From Actinomycetota bacterium (GTDB taxonomy: Bacteria; Actinomycetota; Actinomycetes; Propionibacteriales; Nocardioidaceae): a stretch of 64,000 nucleotides of DNA. The stretch is taken from assembly GCA_009701885.1 (NCBI GenBank), contig WLJH01000006.1, positions 62,001 to 126,000 of the forward strand. The letters run 5' to 3'. Position numbers and translations under genes: made by a program. The notes beneath the pieces are model-generated. The model searched no databases. It was not told the origin of the DNA and worked only from the letters and a program-made list of their open reading frames with translations. Of the stretch, positions 18,886 through 26,499 are shown piece after piece; position 1 is the first letter of the stretch, and each line of letters starts with the position of its first letter.

Positions 18886-18933
18886 GTCGTTTCTCCTGGT
18901 GTGTGTCGTAGGTACGCGCGGGGGGAGCGCGGC

Positions 18934-20481
18934 TCAGCCGCCCATGGGGCCGTGGCCCCCTGCGGGCGCGTCGCCGGCGGTGACGGTGGTGTCGGTGTCG
19001 GTCCCGTCGACGGAGACGGTGTAGGTCGTGCCTTGCTCGACGTCGGCGGACGAGAAGACGACCGAGGCGAAGTCCTTCTCGACCGTGTATGTCGCGAGCT
19101 CCGTGCCGTCGTCGTCGGTGATGACGACCTCGGACCCGGCCACGGCGGTGGCGGGCAGGGCGGTGGCGATCCACCCCTGGGCGGAGTCGGCCGAGGGAGC
19201 GACCATCATCCCGGAGCTACCGGTCGCGACCAGGGTCCCGCCCGTGACCTCGAAGGTGCCGTTGACGTCCAGGGCGCCGTTGCCATCAGCGGTCGGACCG
19301 TAGACGGTGATGTCACCTCCGGTGATCGTGGCGTGACCGTTGGAGTCGAGCCCGTCGCCGCTGGACCAGACCTCGACGGTGCCGCCGTTGATGACCAGGT
19401 TGAGCGAGTCGTCGACTTCCATGCCGGCCCCGCCCGGACCTCCGGCGGGGGGTCCACCGACGCCGTCGGTGGCGGCACTGTCGTCGGCGGACGCGACGTT
19501 GATGCCGTCGTCCGCGGCGTGCAGCTGGACGTCACCGTCATCGATGATGACCACAGAGGCCTCCAGGGCCTCGTTGGATCCCACCACCTCGACCGTCCCG
19601 CCCGCGATGAGGATCTGGACGGCCTTGACGGCGTCGCCCTGGGAGTCGACGGTCACGGTGCCGTCCTCGATGAGCACGAAACCGGAGCCGGCGTCAGTGC
19701 TGTTGTCGGACTTCAGACCGTCGTCGACCGCGTCGACCGTGACGTCGCCGCCCGTGATCGCCAGGTAGTCCTTGCCGATGATCCCGTCGTCCGGTGAGGT
19801 GACCTCGACCGTGCCCCCCGTGATGACCAGGCCGTCCTTGCCGACGATGCCGTTGTTCGCGTTGCCCGTCACGGTGAGGGAGCCCGTGCCACCGATCGTG
19901 AGGTCGGCGGTCGAGTAGAGCGCGCCGGTCGGCGCCTCCTCCGAGGTGTCGTCGTAGGTCGTCGCGTCAGCCAGGGTGTTGCTGGTCCCGTCGGCGAGCA
20001 CCACCACCACCGATTGTGCGTCCACGACGTCGATGGCGGCGGTCGTGTCCGAGGTGATGGTCGCGTCGTCGAGCACGAGCCGGACGACCCCGTCGAGCGC
20101 ACTGTCGACGACCACCTGTCCGGTGAGGTCACCGCTGAGCCGGTACGTCCCGGCGGTGGTGATCGTCACGGTCCCGGCGTCGGTCGACACGGCGTCGCTC
20201 TCAGCGGTTGCCGTGGAGCCCTGGAGGCTCACGTCCACGACGTCGGACTCGTCGTACGCCGTGTCGCCCGCCTCGACTTCGACGTTGTCGGCGACTGCGT
20301 CGGCCACCGTGGTGGCGTCCGTGACCGCGGCCGTGCTGGCCGATGATCCGCCCGAGGACGTGCTGGAGCTCGTGGGTGACGTGGAGTTGACGGCGGTCGA
20401 CGAGCTGCAGCCGGCAAGGACGGCGGTGGCAGCGGTGGCAGCGGTGGCAGCCAGAGCCTGTCGGAACGTGGAGAGTCGCAC
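18934..20481 (-). CDS. Carbohydrate-binding (DUF4353-type) lipoprotein
   Basis: 515 residues. The signal peptide ends in the lipobox LAGC (Cys near 25), followed by a Ser/Thr-rich linker. The body is built of parallel strands repeating patterns such as GTGSLTVTGNANNGIVGKDG, ITGGTVEVTSPDDGI and ITGGDITVYGPTADGNG, that is, a right-handed beta-helix of the carbohydrate-binding DUF4353 family. GTG 20481 is chosen because the lipoprotein signal follows at once and GAAAGG precedes it; the frame is open much further upstream. It is probably exposed on the cell surface. A PhoP-type repeat lies 85 bases upstream. DUF4353 proteins often neighbour CotH genes, as here. Confidence 0.85.
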   Translation of the reverse strand: MRLSTFRQALAATAATAATAVLAGCSSSTAVNSTSPTSSSTSSGGSSASTAAVTDATTVADAVADNVEVEAGDTAYDESDVVDVSLQGSTATAESDAVSTDAGTVTITTAGTYRLSGDLTGQVVVDSALDGVVRLVLDDATITSDTTAAIDVVDAQSVVVVLADGTSNTLADATTYDDTSEEAPTGALYSTADLTIGGTGSLTVTGNANNGIVGKDGLVITGGTVEVTSPDDGIIGKDYLAITGGDVTVDAVDDGLKSDNSTDAGSGFVLIEDGTVTVDSQGDAVKAVQILIAGGTVEVVGSNEALEASVVIIDDGDVQLHAADDGINVASADDSAATDGVGGPPAGGPGGAGMEVDDSLNLVINGGTVEVWSSGDGLDSNGHATITGGDITVYGPTADGNGALDVNGTFEVTGGTLVATGSSGMMVAPSADSAQGWIATALPATAVAGSEVVITDDDGTELATYTVEKDFASVVFSSADVEQGTTYTVSVDGTDTDTTVTAGDAPAGGHGPMGG

Positions 20482-20788
20482 GGTAGTACCTTTCGAGAGC
20501 GTCAGGCCGGGATGCCCGGTGATGACGACTCTGCTCGGGCGACCTGTCCGCGAGATGGCCTGTCCTTGTGAGGCTCCTGTGAGCTCGCGAAGACGAACCG
20601 CCGCTGCGCCGAGAAGCTCACCGCCGGGAGCGAGCTCGGTGACGAGCTGTGCAGGAAGGAGCGCGAGCCCCACGCCGACGAGGGACCCGAGCAGCAGGTA
20701 GTTGGCGGTGAGCAGCGCCGCGGCCAGGGCGGGGTGGTGAGCGTCGTGTGGCGCGACTTCCCGGCGGCCGTGCGGAACATGGTCGTCG
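20482..20788. other. 307-base intergenic stretch with a regulatory repeat and a coding-like remnant
   Basis: Between the DUF4353 and CotH genes. It holds the PhoP-type repeat at 20566-20583. On the minus strand, one frame across about 20600-20740 reads like a membrane helix (ALAAALLTANYLLLGSLVG, then VGLALLPAQLVTELAPGG) with GC-rich third positions, but no start codon with a ribosome-binding site fits and the pattern fades toward 20580. It may be a fragment of a lost gene. Confidence 0.35.
20566..20583 (+). promoter_or_regulatory. PhoP-type direct-repeat operator before the DUF4353 gene
   Basis: CTTGTGA (20566-20572), four bases, CCTGTGA (20577-20583): an 11-bp period repeat matching GCTGTGA-N4-GCTGTGA, the reverse complement of the PhoP pattern. 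It lies 85 bases before the GTG of the minus-strand lipoprotein gene. Confidence 0.6.
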
Positions 20789-22213
20789 TCACTCCTGCTC
20801 GGCGACGAAGTCGCGGATGGCCTGGGCCTCGTCGGCCACGGTCGCAGGGTCCACGAGGTCGCTCGCGTGGTCGGCGAGCACGCCGGCCCAGCGGTCGACG
20901 ACCTCCTCCGCCACGCCGCTGCTGTAGAGACTGGCGACCAGGTCGGTCTTCGCCTGGGTGACGAGGTCGTCCCACTTCTCCACGGCGGTGAACCGCTCGA
21001 CGAGCACGTTCGACCTTCCCCCCATGCCACCGAATCCCATCCCGCCAGGGCGAGCACCCCCGTCAGGCATCTCCATGCCCTCAGGAGGTTCGAAGCCCTC
21101 CGGTGGCTCGAAGCCCTCGGACGGGTCGAACCCCTCCGGTGGCTCGAAGCCCTCGGGCCGCTCGCCATCCCCACCGAAGGAGCGACCGCCGCCGCCCGGT
21201 GAACCGCCGAAGGCGAGGTTGTGGTCCCACGCGACGACGGTGAATCCGCCGGACTCTGCGTCGTAGCGCAGGTACGAGTTGTTGCCCGGTCCGTCGATGT
21301 CGTCGAAGTTGCCGATGAGGTCCTGGAAGGCGAGGTAGCGCGCGAACGCCTCGACGTCGAGGCGCTCCGCTAGCCCCTCCTCGAACTCCGCGTCCGTGCT
21401 GTTGTTGACGAAATCCAGCAGCTCGATCAACGGGGTGAGGTCCTCCTCACCGGTCTCCTGGTCGAAGATCTCGTCGTACGCGTCCGGGTCGGTGCCCCGC
21501 CAAGACCAGTCGCCGCCGGCCTCGGCCTTGTAGAGGATGCCCTCGGTGGTGAAGTTCTCCTCCTCCCACTGCTCGTCCAACGCCTGCACGACCAGTCGCA
21601 GCTGCGCGTCGCCGCCGTTGACCGAGAACGACGTTGGTACGGCGTGCTCGCTGGCCAGTCCCGCCTCGGCGAGCAGCTCGAGCGCCACCGCCTCGTTCAG
21701 CGCGGTCTCGCTGCTGTTGGACCGGATGACGAAGTCGGTCCAGCCGTCCAGCGACTGGTCCTCGACGAACTCGTCGAGACGGACCAGCCACGGGAGCTCC
21801 GCAGGGTCAGCGCCGTCCTCCAACCCGCGCAGGGACGAGTTTCCCTTCAGGCGCATCCCCACCCGCTCGAACGTCTTGCCGTCGATGGTGACGGTGGCCT
21901 CAACCCACTCCTTCTCCGAGGTCTCCTGGTAGACGTCGATCATGTCGGCGACGGCGTCGGCGTCCACGTCCACCGTGATGTCGTGCACCGTGCCGGCGTC
22001 CCAGATGCCCTCCCCTTCTCCCACGGAGGCGGCCGAGGTCGCCACCGACCCGGCGGCCGCGCTGGACTCGTCGCGGAGCACGGCGACGGCGGTACCACCT
22101 CCGATGGTCAAGACGGCGAGCACGGCCAGCGCCGCCGTCAGCCGCTTGGGTGTGCCGAAGAGCGACCGTCCCGACGCGTCGGGCAGGTTGTCGTGGGAAT
22201 TGTCAGACGTCAT
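20789..22213 (-). CDS. CotH-family kinase, membrane-anchored
   Basis: 474 residues. One N-terminal helix (about 25-46) anchors the protein with the kinase domain outside. CotH family features are MRLKGNSSLRG, TDFVIRSNSSETALNEAVAL, a lysine-bearing ILYKAEAG strand, the metal-binding style segment DLIGNFDDIDGPGNN and VVAWDHNLAFG (compare WDxDxAFG). CotH proteins are atypical protein kinases first known from spore coats. A tandem PPEGFE-like repeat interrupts the domain at about residues 352-384. ATG 22213 follows AGGAG and overlaps the VTC gene by 11 bases, so the two are translationally coupled. Confidence 0.88.
   Translation of the reverse strand: MTSDNSHDNLPDASGRSLFGTPKRLTAALAVLAVLTIGGGTAVAVLRDESSAAAGSVATSAASVGEGEGIWDAGTVHDITVDVDADAVADMIDVYQETSEKEWVEATVTIDGKTFERVGMRLKGNSSLRGLEDGADPAELPWLVRLDEFVEDQSLDGWTDFVIRSNSSETALNEAVALELLAEAGLASEHAVPTSFSVNGGDAQLRLVVQALDEQWEEENFTTEGILYKAEAGGDWSWRGTDPDAYDEIFDQETGEEDLTPLIELLDFVNNSTDAEFEEGLAERLDVEAFARYLAFQDLIGNFDDIDGPGNNSYLRYDAESGGFTVVAWDHNLAFGGSPGGGGRSFGGDGERPEGFEPPEGFDPSEGFEPPEGFEPPEGMEMPDGGARPGGMGFGGMGGRSNVLVERFTAVEKWDDLVTQAKTDLVASLYSSGVAEEVVDRWAGVLADHASDLVDPATVADEAQAIRDFVAEQE
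21076..21163 (-). repeat. Tandem PPEGFE repeat inside the CotH gene
   Basis: On the coding strand, five or so copies of a 15-27 base unit encode variants of (P/S)EGFEPPEGF. The insert lies between the WDHNLAFG core motif and the C-terminal helices and resembles a flexible surface loop. Similar Gly/Pro-rich inserts occur in other CotH proteins. Confidence 0.6.
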
Positions 22214-22988
22214 GAGGGAGCTCCTGTCGGATCGAGAGTGCGGGGGCAAGGTCGCGGGTCACGACGCGGTGCCAGCGGTTGCGGGGCAGCTCGGGCGTCA
22301 GGAGGGCGAGCCCGGTGCCGTACTTGGAGATGCGAACGGGGCGGTGCCCCAGCGCCCAGAGTCGGCGGTCGAGAGGGCCGGGCGATCCCGGGGGGCTCTT
22401 GGTCTCCACGACCAGCGCGCCGTCGAGCCCGACGCTGCCGGACGCGGAGGACCAGTGCAGGTCGCCGTCGACCGTCGCCCGTCCGCCGCCGTCCGGGAGC
22501 AGCAGGGTGGAGCGCCGGTACGCCGTGCGCAATGTCGCGACGAGGCCGCCTGCGTCCACCCCGCGAACCCCCGCTCCGACGAGCCGTTCACCGACCCAGG
22601 CCGTCGCCTCGGCGCTGAGCTCTTCGCTGGACGAGCTGTGGCACGGCATCCGTTCCTTGACGGTCTCCCCCCGGCCGCTGCGGGTCTTGACCTCGAGCCA
22701 CTGCTCGCCCGTGTCCGCGTACAGCCGGGTGCGGACCTTCCATCGGCGGCGACGGGGGTGCGCCGACCCTGCCCAGCTGGTCAGGTCCGTGGTGTCGAAG
22801 TACGTCGACTCGTAGCGGAACGCGCGCCGGTCGTCGATCTCGAGGACTCGCAGACCGCGCACGCCGGAGACCAGGGCACCGAGGTCGGGGAGCGGCACGA
22901 CGTACTTGCGGTCGGTGCGGGTGAGCAGCTGGGAGGTGGAGTTGACGCTCTCGAGGTCGACGGACGGCAGCTCAGCGAAGGCGTCCAT
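22203..22988 (-). CDS. Polyphosphate polymerase domain protein (VTC type)
   Basis: 261 residues without membrane helices. The VTC tunnel-fold motifs are present: LLTRTDRKYVVP, FRYESTYFDT, RRRWKVRTR, WLEVKTRSGRGETVKERM, LVVETKSPPG and ISKYGTG. The basic residues line the ATP/polyphosphate tunnel in yeast Vtc4, and the acidic ones bind metal. The domain makes polyphosphate from ATP in yeast; bacterial members are assumed to act similarly. It lacks the membrane part of the yeast protein, which the adjacent DUF4956 protein may supply. ATG 22988 is one base from the stop of DUF4956, and its end overlaps CotH. Confidence 0.88.
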   Translation of the reverse strand: MDAFAELPSVDLESVNSTSQLLTRTDRKYVVPLPDLGALVSGVRGLRVLEIDDRRAFRYESTYFDTTDLTSWAGSAHPRRRRWKVRTRLYADTGEQWLEVKTRSGRGETVKERMPCHSSSSEELSAEATAWVGERLVGAGVRGVDAGGLVATLRTAYRRSTLLLPDGGGRATVDGDLHWSSASGSVGLDGALVVETKSPPGSPGPLDRRLWALGHRPVRISKYGTGLALLTPELPRNRWHRVVTRDLAPALSIRQELPHDV

Positions 22989-22989
22989 G

Positions 22990-23601
22990 TCAGCGGGCCG
23001 CGAGGGTGTTCGACGCGGCGCCGGTGGTGCGCTCCGACTCGGGCATGGTCGCTCGTGACGCCTGCTGCGCATAACGCACGTCGACGGTCGTCGAGTCGTT
23101 GACGAGGTCGACGCGCAGCGGGACAGCACGGTGGATGCGGGCGTCCAGGACCAGCTCGAGACGCTCAACGAGGTCCGCTTCGTTCGTGATCGCCGAGTCG
23201 AGCACCACGATCTGCTGACGGGCGCCTCGGCGAAGTGCGGCGGTGTCGGCGACCGCCATCACGCCGACGACCAGGCCCATGAGGGCCACGGCGAGCGTCA
23301 GGTCGTCGAAGCCCAGGCCGCCGATGAGGCCGAGCGCGAGGGAGGAGAAGTAGTAGGCGATCTCGTGCTGTCCCAGCTCGGCGGAGCGCAGACGGATGAT
23401 GGACAGCACGCCGAACAAGCCCAGTCCCAGGCCGATGGTGGCGGCGCTGCTCGACAGCGCGATCGTGACGGCCAGGACACCGACGTTCAAGGCGAGGAAT
23501 GCGACGACGAGGTCCGCACGCCGGTGTCGCGGGAAGTAGATGGCCAGGGCCAGGACGAGGACGGCGGCGACGTCGGCGCCGGCGAGGAGGTACGTCATCA
23601 T
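22990..23601 (-). CDS. DUF4956 membrane protein
   Basis: 203 residues with four or five helices in the first 120 residues (AAVLVLALAIYF, LALNVGVLAVTIAL, IGLGLGLFGVLSIIRL, SLALGLIGGLGF, LMGLVVGVMAVAD), then a cytosolic domain of about 80 residues. The FGVLSIIRLRS segment is typical of DUF4956. The family commonly lies next to VTC-domain and CotH genes; a role as membrane partner or channel of the polymerase is inference. ATG 23601 is the first of two adjacent Met codons. It is the first gene of the operon and has a four-fold PhoP-type repeat 50 bases upstream. Confidence 0.85.
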   Translation of the reverse strand: MMTYLLAGADVAAVLVLALAIYFPRHRRADLVVAFLALNVGVLAVTIALSSSAATIGLGLGLFGVLSIIRLRSAELGQHEIAYYFSSLALGLIGGLGFDDLTLAVALMGLVVGVMAVADTAALRRGARQQIVVLDSAITNEADLVERLELVLDARIHRAVPLRVDLVNDSTTVDVRYAQQASRATMPESERTTGAASNTLAAR

Positions 23602-23650
23602 GCGAGAAGTCCTTGGGTTCGAGGAGGGTGCCCCCACGATGGGCGGCACA

Positions 23651-23690
23651 CCTGGTGAGGGGCTGGCGTAGGGCTGTGAGGCACCTGTGG
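23651..23690 (+). promoter_or_regulatory. Four-fold PhoP-type direct repeat before the DUF4956-VTC-CotH operon
   Basis: Heptamers start exactly every 11 bases: CCTGGTG (23651), GCTGGCG (23662), GCTGTGA (23673), CCTGTGG (23684). The central pair is closest to the PhoP pattern GCTGTGA-N4-GCTGTGA. The array lies 50 bases before the minus-strand operon start, where a promoter would be expected. Confidence 0.65.
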
Positions 23691-23723
23691 GTGACGGCGC
23701 GCCAGCGGGCGCGGCCGTCGGGC

Positions 23724-24905
23724 TCAGGCGACGGGGGCGCGCCCGAGGGTGAGGTCGGCGCTGTGGGCCTCACCCAGCGAATCGGTCCAGGCGACCCGGA
23801 CCTCGTCGCCGGCGTCGTGCGAGGCGACGGCCCGGCGTAGCGCCGCGATGGTCGGTGTGGCCGTCCCGGCAACGGCGGTGACGATGTCGCCCGCCCGGAG
23901 GCCGGCCTCGTCGGCCGCGCCGCCCTCGAGGACGGCTGCGATCGTGGCCGCTCCAGTCCCCGAGGCGAGCTGCACGCCGAGGAAGGCGTCGTACCCGACC
24001 GAGACGGTCGAGGACTCCTCCCCCGACAGGATGTCGTCGGCGATGCGGAGCACCCGCCGGATCGGGATGACGTAGCCCACGATGTCGCTGCGCCCGCTCG
24101 ACGCTGCGACGTTCATGCCGACGACATCCCCGTCCCCGTCGAGCAGGGCGCCCCCGGAGTCGCCCGAGATGATGTCGGCGTCGACCTCGATGAGGTTGCG
24201 GATCGTCGTCTCGGTGCCGTCGTCGTTGCTCACCGTGACCGGCTCGTGCGGGTCGGTCACGGTGCCCGGGGCCGCGGTCAGCGTGCCGCCGTCCCCGCCG
24301 GCGTCACCGACCGCAGTGACGGCGTCCCCGACGTCGAGCGTGGCGGTGTTCGTCGTGACCTCTGGCATCGAGGGCGCGTCGACGAGCCGCAGGACGGCGA
24401 CGTCATGGAGGGCGTCGGTGCCCAGGACCTCAGCGTCGTAGGTCTCACCCGTCGTGGCCACCGTGACGGTGACCTCGGTGCTTCCTTCGACCACGTGGTG
24501 GTTGGTCACGACGACGCCGTCGTCGCCGTCGATCACCATGCCGGTGCCCGCTCCCTCGCCTGACCCGAACTCGACCACCGTCGAGACCATGACCACTCCC
24601 CGTGACTGCGCGGTCGTCGCGTCGGTCGCGTCGAGACCCGCGGTCACCGGGACCTGGTCGTACGGCGAGGCGTAGCCGCCGTACGGGCCGAGACCCGCAT
24701 TCGGGCCATAGCCGCCGTACCCCGGGCCGAACGCTGGGTCGCCGGGGCTGCCCGGCCAGTCGACCTCAGGCGCGCTAGCCGGTGGAGGAACCGTGGCCGC
24801 GTGGGCCGGCACCACCGTCAGGACGGTGGACGCCGCGAGCGCGGTCGCGGCGACCGTCGCGCCGGCGCGGCGTAGGGCGCGTCGCAGGAAGAACGGCTGG
24901 CTCAT
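23724..24905 (-). CDS. Secreted HtrA/S1C-type serine protease with PDZ domain
   Basis: 393 residues. A signal peptide ends AHA near residue 36, then a Gly/Tyr/Pro-rich stretch (about 48-75), the trypsin-like domain and one C-terminal PDZ domain (about 300-390, FLGVQLASGTG, GGAADEAGLRAGDIV). The catalytic triad is visible: His near 137 (TNHHVV), Asp in LHDVAVLRL and Ser near 250 (GDSGGAL). Unlike many actinobacterial HtrA proteins it has no N-terminal membrane anchor. Such proteases control the quality of exported proteins. GAGGAG precedes ATG 24905. A PhoP-type repeat lies 51 bases upstream, so it belongs to the same proposed regulon. Confidence 0.9.
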   Translation of the reverse strand: MSQPFFLRRALRRAGATVAATALAASTVLTVVPAHAATVPPPASAPEVDWPGSPGDPAFGPGYGGYGPNAGLGPYGGYASPYDQVPVTAGLDATDATTAQSRGVVMVSTVVEFGSGEGAGTGMVIDGDDGVVVTNHHVVEGSTEVTVTVATTGETYDAEVLGTDALHDVAVLRLVDAPSMPEVTTNTATLDVGDAVTAVGDAGGDGGTLTAAPGTVTDPHEPVTVSNDDGTETTIRNLIEVDADIISGDSGGALLDGDGDVVGMNVAASSGRSDIVGYVIPIRRVLRIADDILSGEESSTVSVGYDAFLGVQLASGTGAATIAAVLEGGAADEAGLRAGDIVTAVAGTATPTIAALRRAVASHDAGDEVRVAWTDSLGEAHSADLTLGRAPVA

Positions 24906-24955
24906 GGGTGCTCCTCGATGTGCTGCGGGTTGGTGAGACCAACCTGCGGCGCGAG

Positions 24956-24973
24956 CTTGTGAGGAGCCTGTGC
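24956..24973 (+). promoter_or_regulatory. PhoP-type direct-repeat operator before the HtrA-like protease gene
   Basis: CTTGTGA (24956-24962), four bases, CCTGTGC (24967-24973), again with an 11-bp period. It lies 51 bases before the minus-strand start, almost the same distance as the box before the DUF4956 operon, and shares the CTTGTGAGG core with the box before the DUF4353 gene. Confidence 0.6.
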
Positions 24974-25268
24974 GCACCGTGGCAAGAGCTTCTGAGATCG
25001 TCGGGAGTGACACGCTGGGAGGTGTCAGAGCACGCGGGTTCTTGGTCCATGACCATGGGCAGAGCCGTGAAAGGGTCAAACTGGTGTCCAACCGCCGTCG
25101 CGGCGCGCGTTGCGACTCGGTGACGTGCGGCCCCGGCGCGGCCCACGAGCCCCCTGAAATCGAGCGTTTGCGCAGGTCAGCAGCCATCCCGCGTCAGAAC
25201 TACGACATCTGAGTCGCTGACCTGCTGCACCCGGGGGCCCGTCGCGCAAGCCGCGGGCCCTCGGGCCT
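24974..25268. other. Intergenic stretch with an inverted repeat
   Basis: No convincing gene is seen between the protease promoter and the next plus-strand gene. A perfect 10-base inverted repeat, GCAGGTCAGC (25172-25181) and GCTGACCTGC (25216-25225), has a 34-base spacer; it could be an operator or a remnant. Confidence 0.4.
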
Positions 25269-25706
25269 GTGAACCTCGCGGCACTCCCCCTGCCACAACA
25301 CGTACGTCGTCGCCTCGACCCCGACCTCCCAGGCTCGTGGGTCGACGTGCTCCGCGCCGACGACTCCTTCGGAGCCAGCCGCGTCATGGTCCTGCCTGAG
25401 GCGCTGCGCCGGACCCTGCGCCGAGAGATCCCACCGTCCGGCGTCCTGGTCGCGGTCCCCCACAAGTTCGAGATGTGGCTGCACTTCCCGGTCGATGACT
25501 CCGTGCTGGACGTGTCCGTGGGGATGGCCTTCGACGCGCTCTGCGCCTGGGCCCAGGAGCCGTTCCCGCTGTCACCGCACGTCTACCTGGTCTCACCCGA
25601 CATGCATGCCGAGGTCCTGGTGGCCGCCGACGCCGAAGGGGCGTCCCTGGACCACCGTCGCCTGCGGCAGCTCATCCGCAGCCTGCCGCCCTCAGCGGCT
25701 GCCTGA
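25269..25706 (+). CDS. Hypothetical protein, 145 residues
   Basis: I do not recognise the family. The protein starts MNLAALPLPQHVRRRLDPDL and has a compact alpha/beta look (VLVAVPHKFEMWLHFPVD, YLVSPDMHAEVLVAADAEG), with no signal or membrane helix. Codon use is strongly GC-biased at third positions, supporting real coding. GTG 25269 has no clear ribosome-binding site, so the start is uncertain. It ends beside a beta-lactamase remnant on the other strand. Confidence 0.6.
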   Translation: MNLAALPLPQHVRRRLDPDLPGSWVDVLRADDSFGASRVMVLPEALRRTLRREIPPSGVLVAVPHKFEMWLHFPVDDSVLDVSVGMAFDALCAWAQEPFPLSPHVYLVSPDMHAEVLVAADAEGASLDHRRLRQLIRSLPPSAAA

Positions 25707-25716
25707 CCCGACCGCT

Positions 25717-25809
25717 CGATCCGCCCGGCGGCTCGAGGACGGCGATGTCGTTGCGCGTGCCCCAGCTCGCGGTGCCGGTCTTGTCGCCGACCACCCAACC
25801 CTCGGGGTG
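25717..25809 (-). pseudogene. Remnant of a class A beta-lactamase gene (KTG region)
   Basis: On the minus strand this stretch translates as PEGWVVGDKTGTASWGTRND followed by IAVLEPPGG. GWVVGDKTGTGxYGTRNDIAVxxPP is the C-terminal hallmark of class A beta-lactamases; KTG is the conserved motif of the active-site strand. Nothing of the rest of the enzyme (SxxK, SDN, the Glu of the omega loop) is present nearby: the fragment lies between the end of mnhG and the end of the orphan gene. It is a leftover about 30 codons long. Confidence 0.75.
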
Positions 25810-25828
25810 CGGCGGCGGCCGCGTGCAG

Positions 25829-26194
25829 CTAGGGCGCCCCCCGCGGCTCCTCGTGGTCCAGGACCTCGCTCAGCTCGTCGACGACAAGCAGGTCGTGACG
25901 CACCTGCCCGGCCCGGAACGAGGCGCGCCCGATCAGGTGGCTCGACACCACGCTCGTGGTCATCTGCAGCACCACGACCAGGGCGAGCAACGCCACGGTC
26001 GAGGGGTCGCGCAGCCGCAGGCCCACCCCGAGGACGACCAGCACCGTCCCGAGCACCTGCGGCTTGGTCGCGGCGTGCATCCGGCTCAGCAGGTCGGGCA
26101 TCCGCAGCACCCCGATCGCGGCGACCAGAGCGAGCAGCGCGCCGGTCAGCAGGCAGGCCGCCGCGGCGACGTCGAGCGCCACCGTCCACGTCAT
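25829..26194 (-). CDS. mnhG: Na+(K+)/H+ antiporter subunit G
   Basis: 121 residues with three helices (ALDVAAAACLLTGALLALVA, TVLVVLGVGLRL, ALLALVVVLQMTTSVVSSHL). The motif IGVLRMPDLLSRMHAATKPQVLGT is the MrpG signature. It is the last gene of the mrp operon and its start overlaps the end of mnhF (ATGA). A polar tail of about 25 residues follows the last helix. Confidence 0.92.
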   Translation of the reverse strand: MTWTVALDVAAAACLLTGALLALVAAIGVLRMPDLLSRMHAATKPQVLGTVLVVLGVGLRLRDPSTVALLALVVVLQMTTSVVSSHLIGRASFRAGQVRHDLLVVDELSEVLDHEEPRGAP

Positions 26195-26499
26195 CGTCGG
26201 TCCCCCCGCATCTCCTCGGCGCCGTCGCGTCCGGCCTCCAGGTCGTCGCTGCGACTGGCGTAGCGCGCGACGCTGGCCGCGCCGACGAAGCCGAAGCCCG
26301 CGAGCACCAGCACGATCGGCAGCGCGACCGTCTTCCCCGTCGAGGCCACGTGCAGGCCGATGCCGCACACCGTGACGGCGACAAGGACGTCCAGCGCGAC
26401 GCTGCGGTCCAGGATCGTCGGGCCGATGGTGGCTCGGATCGTCAGGAGGATCGCCGCGGCCACGAGCATCGCGGTCGCCAGGAGGAGCACGACGCTCAC
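26191..26499 (-). CDS. mnhF: Na+(K+)/H+ antiporter subunit F
   Basis: 102 residues, three helices, with the MrpF-typical segment RATIGPTILDRSVALDVLV (Asp in the second helix region). It overlaps mnhE upstream and mnhG downstream by four bases each, so all are translated together as parts of one membrane complex. Confidence 0.92.
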   Translation of the reverse strand: MSVVLLLATAMLVAAAILLTIRATIGPTILDRSVALDVLVAVTVCGIGLHVASTGKTVALPIVLVLAGFGFVGAASVARYASRSDDLEAGRDGAEEMRGDRR

